A stretch of DNA of 64,000 nt from Oceanispirochaeta sp. M1 (GTDB lineage Bacteria; Spirochaetota; Spirochaetia; DSM-2461). This document shows, one piece after another, positions 42,936 through 52,218 of this stretch. Where the stretch lies: assembly GCF_003346715.1 (NCBI RefSeq), contig NZ_QQPQ01000023.1, positions 1 to 64,000 of the forward strand, read 5' to 3'. Below the pieces are notes generated by a model. It was not told the DNA's origin. It did no database searches and was given only the letters and a program-made list of their open reading frames with translations. The position numbers and the translations under genes are program-made. Each line of letters begins with the position of its first letter. Position 1 is the first letter of the stretch.

Positions 42936-44147
42936 TCAGGCCTCAGGGGCCTTTATAAATTTCTTCTCCAATGCCACAAACTCAGGAAGATCCGAGATAA
43001 GCGGCCTTATATAGCTCATAAACTTTTCGCTGACATCATTGCCACGTTCATTGATAAAATCACGGGGCATTGCCCTGGCTCTGACAGCAACATCAGAGAG
43101 AGCTGCCTGGCCGAGTGTAAATTTATCATTTTCATCCCTTTCAATGGTCACCATAACCCCTGAGGTACCCGATGCTGCCAGCCTGACCGCCTCTTCACCA
43201 CAGGCAAAGGCAAAGTCAAGGTCTTCTGCTTCGGCCCTGTCAAAGGCGCTCATAATAAGAGATTCTGTTATCTGGAATTCCCCCCTGGCATTATCCAGGG
43301 CTTTAGAGAGAATTTTATGTACATTGAGAGCCACACTTGCACCGCCCATAGCACCGAACTCGGTGTTATTGAACTTATCCTTTGATTCGGCAGCACTCAC
43401 AGGAGTTCCATCTTTATAAAGAAGACCTTCACTCACAACAACCGATACCCAGCCGTATTTTTCAACACAGGCCTTGGCATCTTCAATCATTTTATCAGGA
43501 TCAAGGGGAATTTCAGGACAGTAGATAAGATGAGGTGCATCCCCTTCCTTTTTTCTGGCCATGGCGGTAGATGCAGCCAGCCATCCGGCATCTCTTCCGA
43601 TTGTCTGGTAAATTACAAACTGATCCACTTTTTTCATATCTTTTGCCAGCACCCCGGCCTGCTGTACATTGAGTATATTGCTTCTGGCAGCGGAGGGAAA
43701 TCCCGGAGTGAAATCAGTACCGAAAAGATCGTTGTCCACGGTCTTTGGAATCCCTATACCCCGCAGTTCATAACCCTGCTCACGGCAGTAGGCTTCTATA
43801 CGGTGAACCGTATCCATGGTGTCATTCCCTCCAATCAGAAAGAAAAAACGGATATCATATTTTTTAAGGACCTCAAGAATACGGGGGAAATCGGCATCAA
43901 CCAGCTTATGCCGGGATGAACCGAGAGCCGAAGAAGGTGTTTTCCTCAGTCCCTGAATGACCTCGGGACTCTGAGCACTCAGGTCGAAGAACTGTTCATT
44001 CATAAATCCTTCAATTCCATAATTCATACCAAGAACATGAGTAATTTCTTCCTGTTCCATGGCCTTGACTATAACTCCGGCCAGGCTTGAATTAATAACA
44101 GATGTAGGACCGCCGGACTGTCCGATAACGGCTTTACCTTTAAACAT
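42936..44147 (-). CDS. 6-phosphofructokinase (PfkA family, probably PPi-dependent)
   Basis: This 403-aa PfkA-fold kinase phosphorylates fructose 6-phosphate. The N-terminus reads AVIGQSGGPTSVINSSLAG. The phosphodonor motif is GGNDT, with Asp in the second acidic position instead of the Gly of ATP enzymes, and PKTVDND carries Lys rather than Gly. Both features mark pyrophosphate use in this superfamily, though the first Asp of GGDD is Asn here. The start is 44147 (GGAGG five bases upstream), overlapping the ROK gene by 8 bp. Confidence 0.9.
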   Translation of the reverse strand: MFKGKAVIGQSGGPTSVINSSLAGVIVKAMEQEEITHVLGMNYGIEGFMNEQFFDLSAQSPEVIQGLRKTPSSALGSSRHKLVDADFPRILEVLKKYDIRFFFLIGGNDTMDTVHRIEAYCREQGYELRGIGIPKTVDNDLFGTDFTPGFPSAARSNILNVQQAGVLAKDMKKVDQFVIYQTIGRDAGWLAASTAMARKKEGDAPHLIYCPEIPLDPDKMIEDAKACVEKYGWVSVVVSEGLLYKDGTPVSAAESKDKFNNTEFGAMGGASVALNVHKILSKALDNARGEFQITESLIMSAFDRAEAEDLDFAFACGEEAVRLAASGTSGVMVTIERDENDKFTLGQAALSDVAVRARAMPRDFINERGNDVSEKFMSYIRPLISDLPEFVALEKKFIKAPEA

Positions 44148-45267
44148 GTGAACCTCCACTAATTTTTTTTTGTTCTATAAGAATCTCTTCCCATGCCCCT
44201 TTGTAAGCGGCTTCATCATCAAATCCGGGAAGAGTGAAAATTGTCTTGATAAAAAAGGATGCGGCCCCCTCGGCAACCTCCCAGATTCCCTTCTGTGAGA
44301 ATTTCCAGTTAAAGGGAATTACTTTTTTAAGAGCCGGCTCCAGAAGAGTCTTATGAAGATAAAAATCACCGCCCAGTATCAGAAGTTCAGGATCAAGTGT
44401 TGAGATAACAGGACTGAGAGTACGGAATAAGAGAGAGGTGTATTCAAGGGAAGCTACGGTATTCTCATGCTTATCGCTGTTCAGGATTTTCAGAAAATCA
44501 TTTCTCAGTGAGTCTATGACTGGAGAAACCTGAAGCTCCCCTGCGGAGTAAGAGGAGCCGTGGTAGACCTCTCCGCCTGTAACCACACCTATACCGACTT
44601 CCTGATCCCATGTTTGACTTTGAGGATTGGAATGGAACTCAAGGAGCATACACAAAAGATTCCCTTTGAATTCCTTTCGGTCTCCAATCTCACCCCATGC
44701 GAAACAGTTGGCATCATTTTCAAGCAACACAGGGATCTTCAGCTCTTTCTCCAGTACTTCCGCCAGAGGATAATTATTAAGTTCCAGAGGCAGGGATTCC
44801 AGAGCAATACCCTTATGAGGATTAATCCTGCCGGGCAGTCCTATACCGACTCCGTAAATCCTGCAGTGATGCTCTCTCTCAAGCTCAGGGATCAGAGTCA
44901 GCAATTCATCCTTAAAATTATCAATTCCGTGATCCAGAAGTTCAACCTGCCCCTGATGCAGAGTTTTACCTGTGAGTGTCTGTAGACTGAAGCGCATAAA
45001 ATGATCCTGCCACTCAATACCTAGAATGGGCCGTTCAACGATAGAGAGGCCGATGGGAATACGGCCAACCCGTTCTCCGGCTCTGGCGGATTTCTGCTCA
45101 GTAATAAGTTTGAAATCAAGAAGATCATTTACTATATGTGTGAGGGTGGAACGATTCAGTCCCATAGAGTCTGAAGCCTCTATACGGCTTATACCGGGTC
45201 TGTTGCGGATGAGTTCAATGGTTCTGCTGCGGTTTATCTTCCCTTCCTGAACCTTATTGCTGGTCAT
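44140..45267 (-). CDS. ROK-family transcription regulator, zinc motif lost
   Basis: This 375-aa protein has an N-terminal winged HTH (RTIELIRNRPGISRIEASDSMGLNRSTLTHIVNDLL) and a C-terminal ROK sugar-kinase fold (VLLENDANCFAWGEIG, GIGVVTGGEVYHG). The usual CxCGxxGCxE zinc motif after the GE(L/I) residue is absent. It is probably a repressor of its own operon; a palindrome overlaps the promoter. The start at 45267 follows AGGAG at 8 bases. The start of pfk overlaps its end. Confidence 0.9.
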   Translation of the reverse strand: MTSNKVQEGKINRSRTIELIRNRPGISRIEASDSMGLNRSTLTHIVNDLLDFKLITEQKSARAGERVGRIPIGLSIVERPILGIEWQDHFMRFSLQTLTGKTLHQGQVELLDHGIDNFKDELLTLIPELEREHHCRIYGVGIGLPGRINPHKGIALESLPLELNNYPLAEVLEKELKIPVLLENDANCFAWGEIGDRKEFKGNLLCMLLEFHSNPQSQTWDQEVGIGVVTGGEVYHGSSYSAGELQVSPVIDSLRNDFLKILNSDKHENTVASLEYTSLLFRTLSPVISTLDPELLILGGDFYLHKTLLEPALKKVIPFNWKFSQKGIWEVAEGAASFFIKTIFTLPGFDDEAAYKGAWEEILIEQKKISGGSHV

Positions 45268-45296
45268 AATCCACTCCTGAAATAAATTCATTTTCA

Positions 45297-45351
45297 TTTG
45301 TTGATTGTTTCAACAAACATAATATAAAGGTTTAAGACCATTATTGTCAAG
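45297..45351 (-). promoter_or_regulatory. Promoter and ROK-type operator of the amino-sugar operon
   Basis: Minus-strand -35 TTGACA (45350-45345) and -10 TATATT (45326-45321) are separated by 18 bases. A perfect palindrome TTTGTTGA-TTGTT-TCAACAAA (45297-45317) lies just past the -10 and would cover the transcription start, a repressor position. The 14-mer CTTGACAATAATGG recurs in the ABC operon promoter at 52102-52115. Confidence 0.7.
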
Positions 45352-45601
45352 TTAAACAGATCTCATTGTTATTTGGGTAATGACAGGCTTCTCATGTTCG
45401 TTTTCAGAATCAGTTTAAGGATTTAGTTCAACAACAACCTGTAATTTAACATTACAATGTTTCATAATTATTTCTTTTTGTTGAAATTATGTCATTATTA
45501 GTATTTTAGTTTAACTTCCTTTTTTCATTATTCTCTGTTAACATGTTCTTATTTGTAAATAAAATACTTTAATAATATCAAGATAATTCGGGAGTCAGCC
45601 C
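45318..45601. promoter_or_regulatory. Divergent regulatory region between two ROK genes
   Basis: No gene is seen. The AT-rich stretch contains TGTTTCA at 45458-45464, matching the half-site of the ABC operon palindrome, and TTTTTGTTGAAA near 45475-45486, resembling the amino-sugar operator half-site. It probably holds the promoter of the plus-strand ROK gene and shared operators. Confidence 0.5.
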
Positions 45602-46804
45602 ATGAGGACCTCAAAAAAGTCCATTTATAACCTAGCAATCCAGCAGATATTGAAACTTATCTGGGATTACGGTCCAATCAGCAGAGTGGATCTGGGAAAA
45701 ATTTCAGGGTACTCCAAATCAACCATTACAAAAAACTGTGATGCCATGATAGCTCAAGGCATCATAAAGGAAGAATCAATACTTAAAGATGGTATAGTTT
45801 CTAAAAGAACAAACCTTGTAATAAATCAGAACTATGCAATCGTTGCAGGGGTTGAGCTGGGAGCTGCCTCCTGCTGTGTCGGAATATCAGATTTCTCAGG
45901 AAAACTGATATCCAAAAAGAATTTTGTCATTGATTATGATTCAGGACCGGAAACCATACTTGATACAATAATTTCATCTATCAAAAACCAGATTATCCCA
46001 TACAGTGATAAAACTTTTTTAGGTATCGGCATGGGTGTTCCTTCTCCTGTAGATTTTGAAAGAGGTGTTGCTGTACATCCTTCTTTCATGCCTGGCTGGC
46101 ATAACTACCCTGTTAAAAAATATCTTCAGGATACTATGGGCTGCGATGTGTATGTAGACAATGAAGTACACTCAATGGCTTTGGGTGAGAATTATATTTC
46201 GGAAGATTTAAAGAGTAGTAATCTCCTTTTTATAAAAGCAGGATTCGGTATAGGTTCAGGGATTCTCATAGATGGAAATATATACAGAGGCAGTACAGGG
46301 ATGGGCGGCAATATAGGCCATATCACAATTGATAATAATGCAAACCTTTGTAAGTGCGGAAAAAAAGGATGCCTTGAATCAGTAGTCGGAGGGGATGCTC
46401 TTATCAGTCTGGCTGAAAAAGAACTGGCCGGTGGAGTGCAATCCAGGTTATCCGAACAGCTTAATTCCAATGGGAAATTAATTGTAAAAGATATATATAA
46501 TGCCTTCAAAGCAGGAGATCCCTTATCTTCACAAATTATTCAGGATGCCGGCAAAACACTTGGAAGAACAGTGGGTAAAATGGTCGTATTCCTTGATCCG
46601 GACTCTGTTATCATCGGCGGAGATTTATCAGATTTTGGATCACCCCTGATTTCCAGTGTATATCAGGGAATTCTTGAGGAGAGCAGTCAATGGCTCAGCC
46701 GGGATTTTATTGTCAGAAAATCATTGAATTCCAAGGATGTCGGCATGATAGGTTCTGCAATTCTATGCATAGACCAGCTTATACAGCATAAAATATTATC
46801 CTGA
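45602..46804 (+). CDS. ROK-family transcription regulator
   Basis: This 400-aa protein has an N-terminal HTH (~10-60: LIWDYGPISRVDLGKISGYSKSTITKNCDAM) and a ROK domain with the intact zinc motif CKCGKKGCLE and VYVDNEVHSMALGE. It probably represses sugar-uptake genes and is relieved by a sugar ligand; the facing ABC operon (46869-52040) is the likely target. GGAG lies 8 bases before the ATG. Kinase activity is possible but not needed for regulation. Confidence 0.92.
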   Translation: MRTSKKSIYNLAIQQILKLIWDYGPISRVDLGKISGYSKSTITKNCDAMIAQGIIKEESILKDGIVSKRTNLVINQNYAIVAGVELGAASCCVGISDFSGKLISKKNFVIDYDSGPETILDTIISSIKNQIIPYSDKTFLGIGMGVPSPVDFERGVAVHPSFMPGWHNYPVKKYLQDTMGCDVYVDNEVHSMALGENYISEDLKSSNLLFIKAGFGIGSGILIDGNIYRGSTGMGGNIGHITIDNNANLCKCGKKGCLESVVGGDALISLAEKELAGGVQSRLSEQLNSNGKLIVKDIYNAFKAGDPLSSQIIQDAGKTLGRTVGKMVVFLDPDSVIIGGDLSDFGSPLISSVYQGILEESSQWLSRDFIVRKSLNSKDVGMIGSAILCIDQLIQHKILS

Positions 46805-46868
46805 CAGACAGAGCATCCGGAAAAGGCTGCACCAAGCGGCAGCTCTTCCCGGATTTATCTCTTTTATT

Positions 46869-47864
46869 TTAGATTATCAGCTCCGCCTGGCCGGACTCTA
46901 TAGATCTATAGGCAGCCTGTACAACTTCAACAGCCTTCAATCCGTCTTCTCCACTGACCCTGGGTGTTTTTCCAGTACTATGGGAAAGAATAAAGTCATC
47001 AATCATCATACTGTCCGCATTGCTTCCCCAGTATAGCCACTCGGGCTGTGATTTTTCAGAATACAACTGCATGGTCTGCTTGAATGCGTCTACATTGAGA
47101 TTTCCCTTCTCACCAATCAATTCAAAACGGAGACCACCCCATATGGGGTATCCCTGCGGTCTGGACCAGCTGCAGTCGATTGAGATAAAAGGACCGTCTT
47201 TAAAGGATATCATAACCAAACCTGCTGTTTCGACTTCAAGATCAGGATCATCAGCATGAAGATTTCGATTGGAGCGAGCAAAGATTTCATGAACTTCCTT
47301 TTTAAAAATCCAGCGAAATATATCCGTTAGATGCACAAGGTGATCTGATACAGCACCTCCCCCCGCCAGCTCTTTATCAACAAACCAGCTTCGCAGGTTC
47401 CTGGGCAGTTTTCCCTGATTACAGGAGTTGACACAATAAACCTGCCCCAGCCCGCCGCTGTCCATCAGTTTTTTAGCCTCAACAACGGGAATTGAATACC
47501 GCATGGGAAAAGCAGTCATCAAAAGTAATTTTTTCTCATTAAACAGATCAACCATAAACCGGGCATCCTCAACAGATGTAGCCAATGGTTTCTCACAGAG
47601 AACTGAACAGGCAGCCCCGGCTGCGGACTCTGCAAAATATTTATGCCTGGCATTTTCACTGCATATGATCACAGCCTCAGGTTTCTGAGCATAGAATGCC
47701 TCCAGCTCTTCAAAGAAAGGGATTTGGAACTTCCTGGAAATCTCTTTTCCACGTTCTAAATCATCATCAAAGAATCCTATAAAATCAACATCCTCTCTGC
47801 TTTTAAGAATATCAGCATAAGATTCGGCATGTATGTGGGCAAAACTCAGTATTCCGATTCTCAT
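46869..47864 (-). CDS. Gfo/Idh/MocA-family oxidoreductase
   Basis: This 331-aa NAD(P)-dependent sugar oxidoreductase has a Rossmann N-terminus (MRIGILSFAHIHAESYADIL) and CEKPLATSVEDA. The next segment, GGAVSDHLVHLTDIFRW, carries the conserved Asp/His. It overlaps the preceding paralogue by 4 bp (ATGA). It is the last gene of the ABC operon; substrate unknown. Confidence 0.9.
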   Translation of the reverse strand: MRIGILSFAHIHAESYADILKSREDVDFIGFFDDDLERGKEISRKFQIPFFEELEAFYAQKPEAVIICSENARHKYFAESAAGAACSVLCEKPLATSVEDARFMVDLFNEKKLLLMTAFPMRYSIPVVEAKKLMDSGGLGQVYCVNSCNQGKLPRNLRSWFVDKELAGGGAVSDHLVHLTDIFRWIFKKEVHEIFARSNRNLHADDPDLEVETAGLVMISFKDGPFISIDCSWSRPQGYPIWGGLRFELIGEKGNLNVDAFKQTMQLYSEKSQPEWLYWGSNADSMMIDDFILSHSTGKTPRVSGEDGLKAVEVVQAAYRSIESGQAELII

Positions 47865-48871
47865 GACTGAACCTCCTCAAGCTCAGGAATCATGATGTTC
47901 CGGCCTGTTTTTGAAGACTCCAGAGCTGCAAGAGCAATCTGCAGTGCAGCCAGAGCATCACTATCTTTGACAGGAAGAGGGGAATCCCCCTCAAGGTGAT
48001 CATAAAAAGCCTGTATTTCTATTTCATAGGGACTATTTTCCAATGGACTCAGAGGAACTGCAACTTTACCGGCGGTATCCTTTTTCCCGGCATGCATATG
48101 AAGGGATATGGGAGCAGAGTCATCAGAATTGTGTGTTAAGAGTCCCCGGGAGCCGGCTATCTCAAACTTTGTATGAAACTCAGGTGCGGGATAAGACCAT
48201 GATCCCTGAATATGACTGAGAACTCCCGATTTATGCTCCAGAATAACGAGGGCATGATCACAGGCCAGTTCGGGATTATCACTCTTTATAGTTTTTGCAT
48301 AGACTGAGGTGACCTCACCTGCTATCCAGCGGGCATAATCCAGATCATGCAGACAAAGATCCAAAAGAATCCCCCCTGATTTTTCATAATCAAGAAACCA
48401 GTTATCCTTGGACTTTCGAGGCGCAAAAGACTCACGGGAAAGCCTGATGAGACCCAGTTTCCCCAAATCTCCTCTCTGAACTGCTTCTCTTGCATCTATG
48501 TAGTCAGGAAAAAATCTCAACACATGGCCCGGCAGCAGTTTAACACTATTCTTTCGGCATTCCCGGACCATTTCGACCCCCTGTTCCAGAGTCCTGGCCA
48601 GGGGTTTTTCACAGATCACATGAATCCCGTTCCGGGCACTTTCCATTACAATCGGGTGGTGCAGAAATGTAGGAACACAGACATCAATCACATCGATGTG
48701 GGGAATCATATCCTTTAAATCTGTATAAAAGGGAACACCCAGTTTATCGGCCAAAGGGGCTGCCAGCTCTTTGTTTTTATCAAGAACAGCAGTGATTTCT
48801 GCTCCTGTTTTTTGCCATGCAAACCCATGAATAGAGCCCATTACTCCGGCTCCGGCTATACCAATTCTCAT
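47861..48871 (-). CDS. Gfo/Idh/MocA-family oxidoreductase
   Basis: This 336-aa protein has the dinucleotide-binding IGIAGAGVMGSIHG, the EKPLARTLEQG catalytic-Lys motif and GGILLDLCLHDLDYARW. It is a diverged paralogue of the next gene. The pair suggests a stepwise oxidation-reduction of an imported sugar or inositol. AGGAG sits 8 bases before the ATG; it follows the permease gene by 16 bp. Confidence 0.9.
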   Translation of the reverse strand: MRIGIAGAGVMGSIHGFAWQKTGAEITAVLDKNKELAAPLADKLGVPFYTDLKDMIPHIDVIDVCVPTFLHHPIVMESARNGIHVICEKPLARTLEQGVEMVRECRKNSVKLLPGHVLRFFPDYIDAREAVQRGDLGKLGLIRLSRESFAPRKSKDNWFLDYEKSGGILLDLCLHDLDYARWIAGEVTSVYAKTIKSDNPELACDHALVILEHKSGVLSHIQGSWSYPAPEFHTKFEIAGSRGLLTHNSDDSAPISLHMHAGKKDTAGKVAVPLSPLENSPYEIEIQAFYDHLEGDSPLPVKDSDALAALQIALAALESSKTGRNIMIPELEEVQS

Positions 48872-48887
48872 ATGGGAGACTCCTCTA

Positions 48888-49733
48888 TCAGCTTTTGATT
48901 GATCCGGCAGTCAAACCGCTGATCAACTGTTTTGAAAAAATTATGTAAAGAATAATTACAGGCACTATGGCCATGGTCAGTGCTGATAATACAGAATTCC
49001 AATCTGTTACAAACTGTCCTAAAAACATCTGGGCCCCGAGAATCAATGTCTTTGTTCCTTCACTTGGTGCCAATATCAGGGGAAACCAGAGATCGTTCCA
49101 TATGGGCATCATGGTAAATACAGCAACTGTAGCCAGAGCAGGTCTAACCATGGGTAATATGAGAAAGAAGATGCGGTATTCTGTTGCTCCGTCTACCCGA
49201 CCCGCATCTTTAAGACCCGATGGAATCTGGATCATGAACTGCTGCATAATAAAAATAGTCAGAGGCAATCCCTGAGCCGTATATACCAGGATAAGAGCCA
49301 GAAGAGTGTTCACCAGTCCCAGAGAGACACAGAGTCTGAGTATGGCAACAGTTCCTAATCGAATAGGTATCATAATACCCAGAGCAAGATACAGTCCCAG
49401 ATACTTATTCCCTTTAAACTTATATTCTGACAGGGCCCATGCTGCCATAGCCCCGAATAGAATAATTAAAGCAAGACTGATAAGTGTAACAATAATACTG
49501 TTACCGAAATAGGAGAAGTAATTTGACCGGAGCAGAACCGTGTTATAGCCCTTCAGGCTGAAAGTTTCGGGAGTGGGAAAGGCGAGGGGTGATGCAAAAA
49601 TGGCCTTTCTTGTCTTAAAAGAATTACTGATCACTAAGAGTATGGGAAAGAGAGCCAGTGCAGAGAAAAGGATCAGTGTCAAATACTGTATGACCCGACT
49701 GGCAGGCCCGGAATTATATTTTCTTCGTTTCAT
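48888..49733 (-). CDS. ABC sugar transporter permease (MalG-type)
   Basis: This 281-aa inner-membrane protein has six membrane helices and the EAA loop (SGLKDAGRVDGATEYRIFFLILPMVRPALATVAVF) that contacts the ATPase. It is the second permease subunit of a carbohydrate importer. The start is 49733, five codons inside the longest frame, with AGGAG seven bases upstream. The ATPase gene is not in this window, so a shared ATPase encoded elsewhere is likely. Confidence 0.93.
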   Translation of the reverse strand: MKRRKYNSGPASRVIQYLTLILFSALALFPILLVISNSFKTRKAIFASPLAFPTPETFSLKGYNTVLLRSNYFSYFGNSIIVTLISLALIILFGAMAAWALSEYKFKGNKYLGLYLALGIMIPIRLGTVAILRLCVSLGLVNTLLALILVYTAQGLPLTIFIMQQFMIQIPSGLKDAGRVDGATEYRIFFLILPMVRPALATVAVFTMMPIWNDLWFPLILAPSEGTKTLILGAQMFLGQFVTDWNSVLSALTMAIVPVIILYIIFSKQLISGLTAGSIKS

Positions 49734-49744
49734 GTCCCTCTCCT

Positions 49745-50692
49745 TCAATACTCATAGCTAGTTACGCGCCGCTGCCAGACATAGGTGTAGAGCAGAACAA
49801 ATGCCAAAATAATCAGAAACATCATGGTTGCGACTGTAGCACCCATGGTCGGATTACCAAGTTGAAGCTGATGACCGAAGAAAGTTCTATAGAAAAGATT
49901 TCCAAGGAGATCCGTGGAATAGTCAGGTCCCGCCAGAACGCCCTGAGTCGTATAAACAAGATCAAAGGCATTGAAATTACCTACAAATGTTAAAACGGAA
50001 ACAATTCCTACGATTGGAAGTATGAGGATGAATTTTATTCTCCAGAAAACCGTCCAGCCGCTTGCTCCATCCACAGTCGCCGCTTCAACAAGCTCGTGAG
50101 GGATACCGAGAAGTCCTGTATAGAACAACATCATCGGAATACCAATAAACTGCCATACCGAGACTAGTGAAAGAGTTGTGAGTGCATATTTTTCAAGACC
50201 CAGCCATGGCAGAAAATACTTTTCAAGACCAAAGAGAGCCATTCCTGTTTCAGCAACTCCCCAGAGAGGGCTCAAAATAAGTTGCCATGCAAATCCAACA
50301 ATGACTACGGACAGCGTGGTTGGAAGAAAAAGAATAGTTCTGAATGTTGTACGTCCTTTCAGTGATTGATTGACCAGAAGAGATGCCAGTAACAAACCTA
50401 CAGGGTTTTGAACCAGTGAATGTACAATAAAAAATTTCACATTATTCCATAAAGCTCCCCAGAAACGTGGAGCCCAGAGATCATCTGTCATGAGTTTGAT
50501 AAAATTAGCAAAACCTGTAAATGACTCATTACCTGCCTTATCAGCTGTAAAAAAACTGAGTCCTAAAGAACTCAGAAGCGGATAAATCATAAACATTGTA
50601 TAGACTAAACAGGCCGGAGCCAGAAAGACTAATATATATGTCCTGAACTTCTGTTTCTGTTTATATTGACTGTTAGGGGGGGCTTTGCTCAT
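49745..50692 (-). CDS. ABC sugar transporter permease (MalF-type)
   Basis: This 315-aa protein has six membrane helices and the EAA loop (IPHELVEAATVDGASGWTVFWRIKFILILPIV). ATG at 50692 starts MSKAPPNSQYK. The in-frame upstream extension reads through the hairpin at 50729-50752 and is not protein-like, so it is rejected. AGAGG lies about 11 bases upstream. Confidence 0.92.
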   Translation of the reverse strand: MSKAPPNSQYKQKQKFRTYILVFLAPACLVYTMFMIYPLLSSLGLSFFTADKAGNESFTGFANFIKLMTDDLWAPRFWGALWNNVKFFIVHSLVQNPVGLLLASLLVNQSLKGRTTFRTILFLPTTLSVVIVGFAWQLILSPLWGVAETGMALFGLEKYFLPWLGLEKYALTTLSLVSVWQFIGIPMMLFYTGLLGIPHELVEAATVDGASGWTVFWRIKFILILPIVGIVSVLTFVGNFNAFDLVYTTQGVLAGPDYSTDLLGNLFYRTFFGHQLQLGNPTMGATVATMMFLIILAFVLLYTYVWQRRVTSYEY

Positions 50693-50728
50693 GCCGCTGT
50701 AACCTCTCGTTTTATCAGATGTGAAAAA

Positions 50729-50752
50729 GCCGACCTTACGGCCGGCTGTATT
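50729..50752 (-). terminator. Attenuator after binding-protein gene
   Basis: On the minus strand, AGCCGGCC-GTAA-GGTCGGCT forms an 8-bp stem with a GNRA loop, followed by TTTTT. It should stop part of the transcription and keep binding-protein levels above permease levels. Confidence 0.85.
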
Positions 50753-50762
50753 AAATGAAGGA

Positions 50763-52040
50763 TTATGGTTTATACCATCTATCAAGACCGTCCTGAACAG
50801 TCTTAGCTGCTTCTTCAGGAGTCATAGTTCCATTGATAACCTTTGCTGTATTTACCCACAGTTCACTTTCAAGGTTTGGCTCTCCTCTGCCGAGGATCTG
50901 ATATGAGTTTCTAATTGTTGTCTTAGCAATCTGACGCCATCCGATAATCTCAGAAGCCAGTGCATCATCCAGGGTCAGTTTGAAATCACCCAGACTGAAG
51001 AAACCGGGCAGAGCATTGCTGTATAGTTCTGCGAACTCTTTTGTTGTCATCCAGGTCAGGAAAGTTTTACAGGCTTCAGGATTTTCAGTAGTAGAATTCA
51101 TACCTAAAGCAATGTCTGTATGGTCGCTTATGTAGAGCTCATCACCTTTATTTCTAACAGGTGCAGGAAAGGCTCCCATATTGAAATCTGCCTGTTCATT
51201 GAATACACCGATTTCCCAGGAACCTGCAGGATAGATTGCTGCCTTACCTAGAGTAAAAAGGTTCTGTGAATCAGGATAAGACTGAGCTTCAAATCCTTTA
51301 GACATATAGGGAGCCCATTTTGCAAGAGTTTCCCATACAGCTACATACTGATCGTCTGTGTATTTTTCTTTACCGCTGATTAGGTTATTTCTACCTGTTT
51401 CACCCTTCCAGTAGTTAGGACCGATATTCTGAAATCCCATAGTGGCTACGTCCCAGAGGTCCGAAGTACCGATGGCTAAAGGAACATAACGGCCGTCTGC
51501 CTTTACTTTCTCCAGAATATCAAAGAATTCTGCTTCAGTTTCGGGTTCTGTCAGTCCCAGCTCACTAAAGATATCTGCATTGTAAATGAAACCATGGATA
51601 ACAGATGCCATGGGAACAGCAAATACATCGCTGCCGTCGTCTGTGATCCATGCGCTTTTTGCTACAGATGAAAAATTGTCTATTCCATCCAGATCATTGA
51701 GGGTAGCAAGATTTCCCTGCTGAAATAGAATAAGGGAGGCATCAAAGGGTCTAGCAGTGATAAGATCACCCGCAGTTCCACCTTCAAGCTTGGCATTCAA
51801 TGAAGAATTATATTCTGCCGGGGGTGTAGGAGAAAAAACAACTGTTATGTCAGGATAATGTTTATTAAATGCAGGGATCAGTATATCTTCCCAGATTGCT
51901 AAATCATCATTCCTCCAGCTTTCAATTGTGATAGTCACCTTATCAGATGCTCCGGCAGCTCCATCCTGGGCACCAGTTGCAAACAAGGCAGCTGTGAATA
52001 CCATTGAACTGATAAAAAAAAGTAGAAACATTTTTTTCAT
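50763..52040 (-). CDS. ABC sugar-binding protein (family 1)
   Basis: This 425-aa periplasmic protein has a signal peptide (MKKMFLLFFISSMVFTAALFATG) without an obvious lipobox Cys. The mature part has VTITIESWRNDDLAIWEDILIPAF and a C-terminal ENPEACKTFLTWMTTKEFAELY, typical of family 1 solute-binding proteins. It is the first gene of the importer operon. The ligand is not identifiable. Confidence 0.94.
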   Translation of the reverse strand: MKKMFLLFFISSMVFTAALFATGAQDGAAGASDKVTITIESWRNDDLAIWEDILIPAFNKHYPDITVVFSPTPPAEYNSSLNAKLEGGTAGDLITARPFDASLILFQQGNLATLNDLDGIDNFSSVAKSAWITDDGSDVFAVPMASVIHGFIYNADIFSELGLTEPETEAEFFDILEKVKADGRYVPLAIGTSDLWDVATMGFQNIGPNYWKGETGRNNLISGKEKYTDDQYVAVWETLAKWAPYMSKGFEAQSYPDSQNLFTLGKAAIYPAGSWEIGVFNEQADFNMGAFPAPVRNKGDELYISDHTDIALGMNSTTENPEACKTFLTWMTTKEFAELYSNALPGFFSLGDFKLTLDDALASEIIGWRQIAKTTIRNSYQILGRGEPNLESELWVNTAKVINGTMTPEEAAKTVQDGLDRWYKP

Positions 52041-52084
52041 ATCAAAACTCCTTTAGTTTTATCCGGTAATTCCGGATATTTTTA

Positions 52085-52135
52085 ATTTTAACTTCCTATT
52101 TCCATTATTGTCAAGATTTGTTTCAAAATGAAACA
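52085..52135 (-). promoter_or_regulatory. Promoter and operator of ABC sugar operon
   Basis: -35 TTGACA (52114-52109) and -10 TAAAAT (52090-52085), 18-base spacer. A perfect palindrome TGTTTCA-AAA-TGAAACA (52119-52135) lies immediately upstream of the -35, an activator-like or blocking position. Its half-site also occurs at 45458-45464 before the plus-strand ROK gene. Confidence 0.65.
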
Positions 52136-52218
52136 TTTATTATCTATTTTACAACTTTTATTTTTATTCAGTACCCCACTCTTCAGTAGTATTTACCCTG
52201 AATAAAACGTGATTTATG

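Noticed and set aside
50693-50785. 31-residue extension of the MalF-type permease
   Set aside because: It reads through the attenuator hairpin and has no suitable start signal; the ATG at 50692 is preferred.
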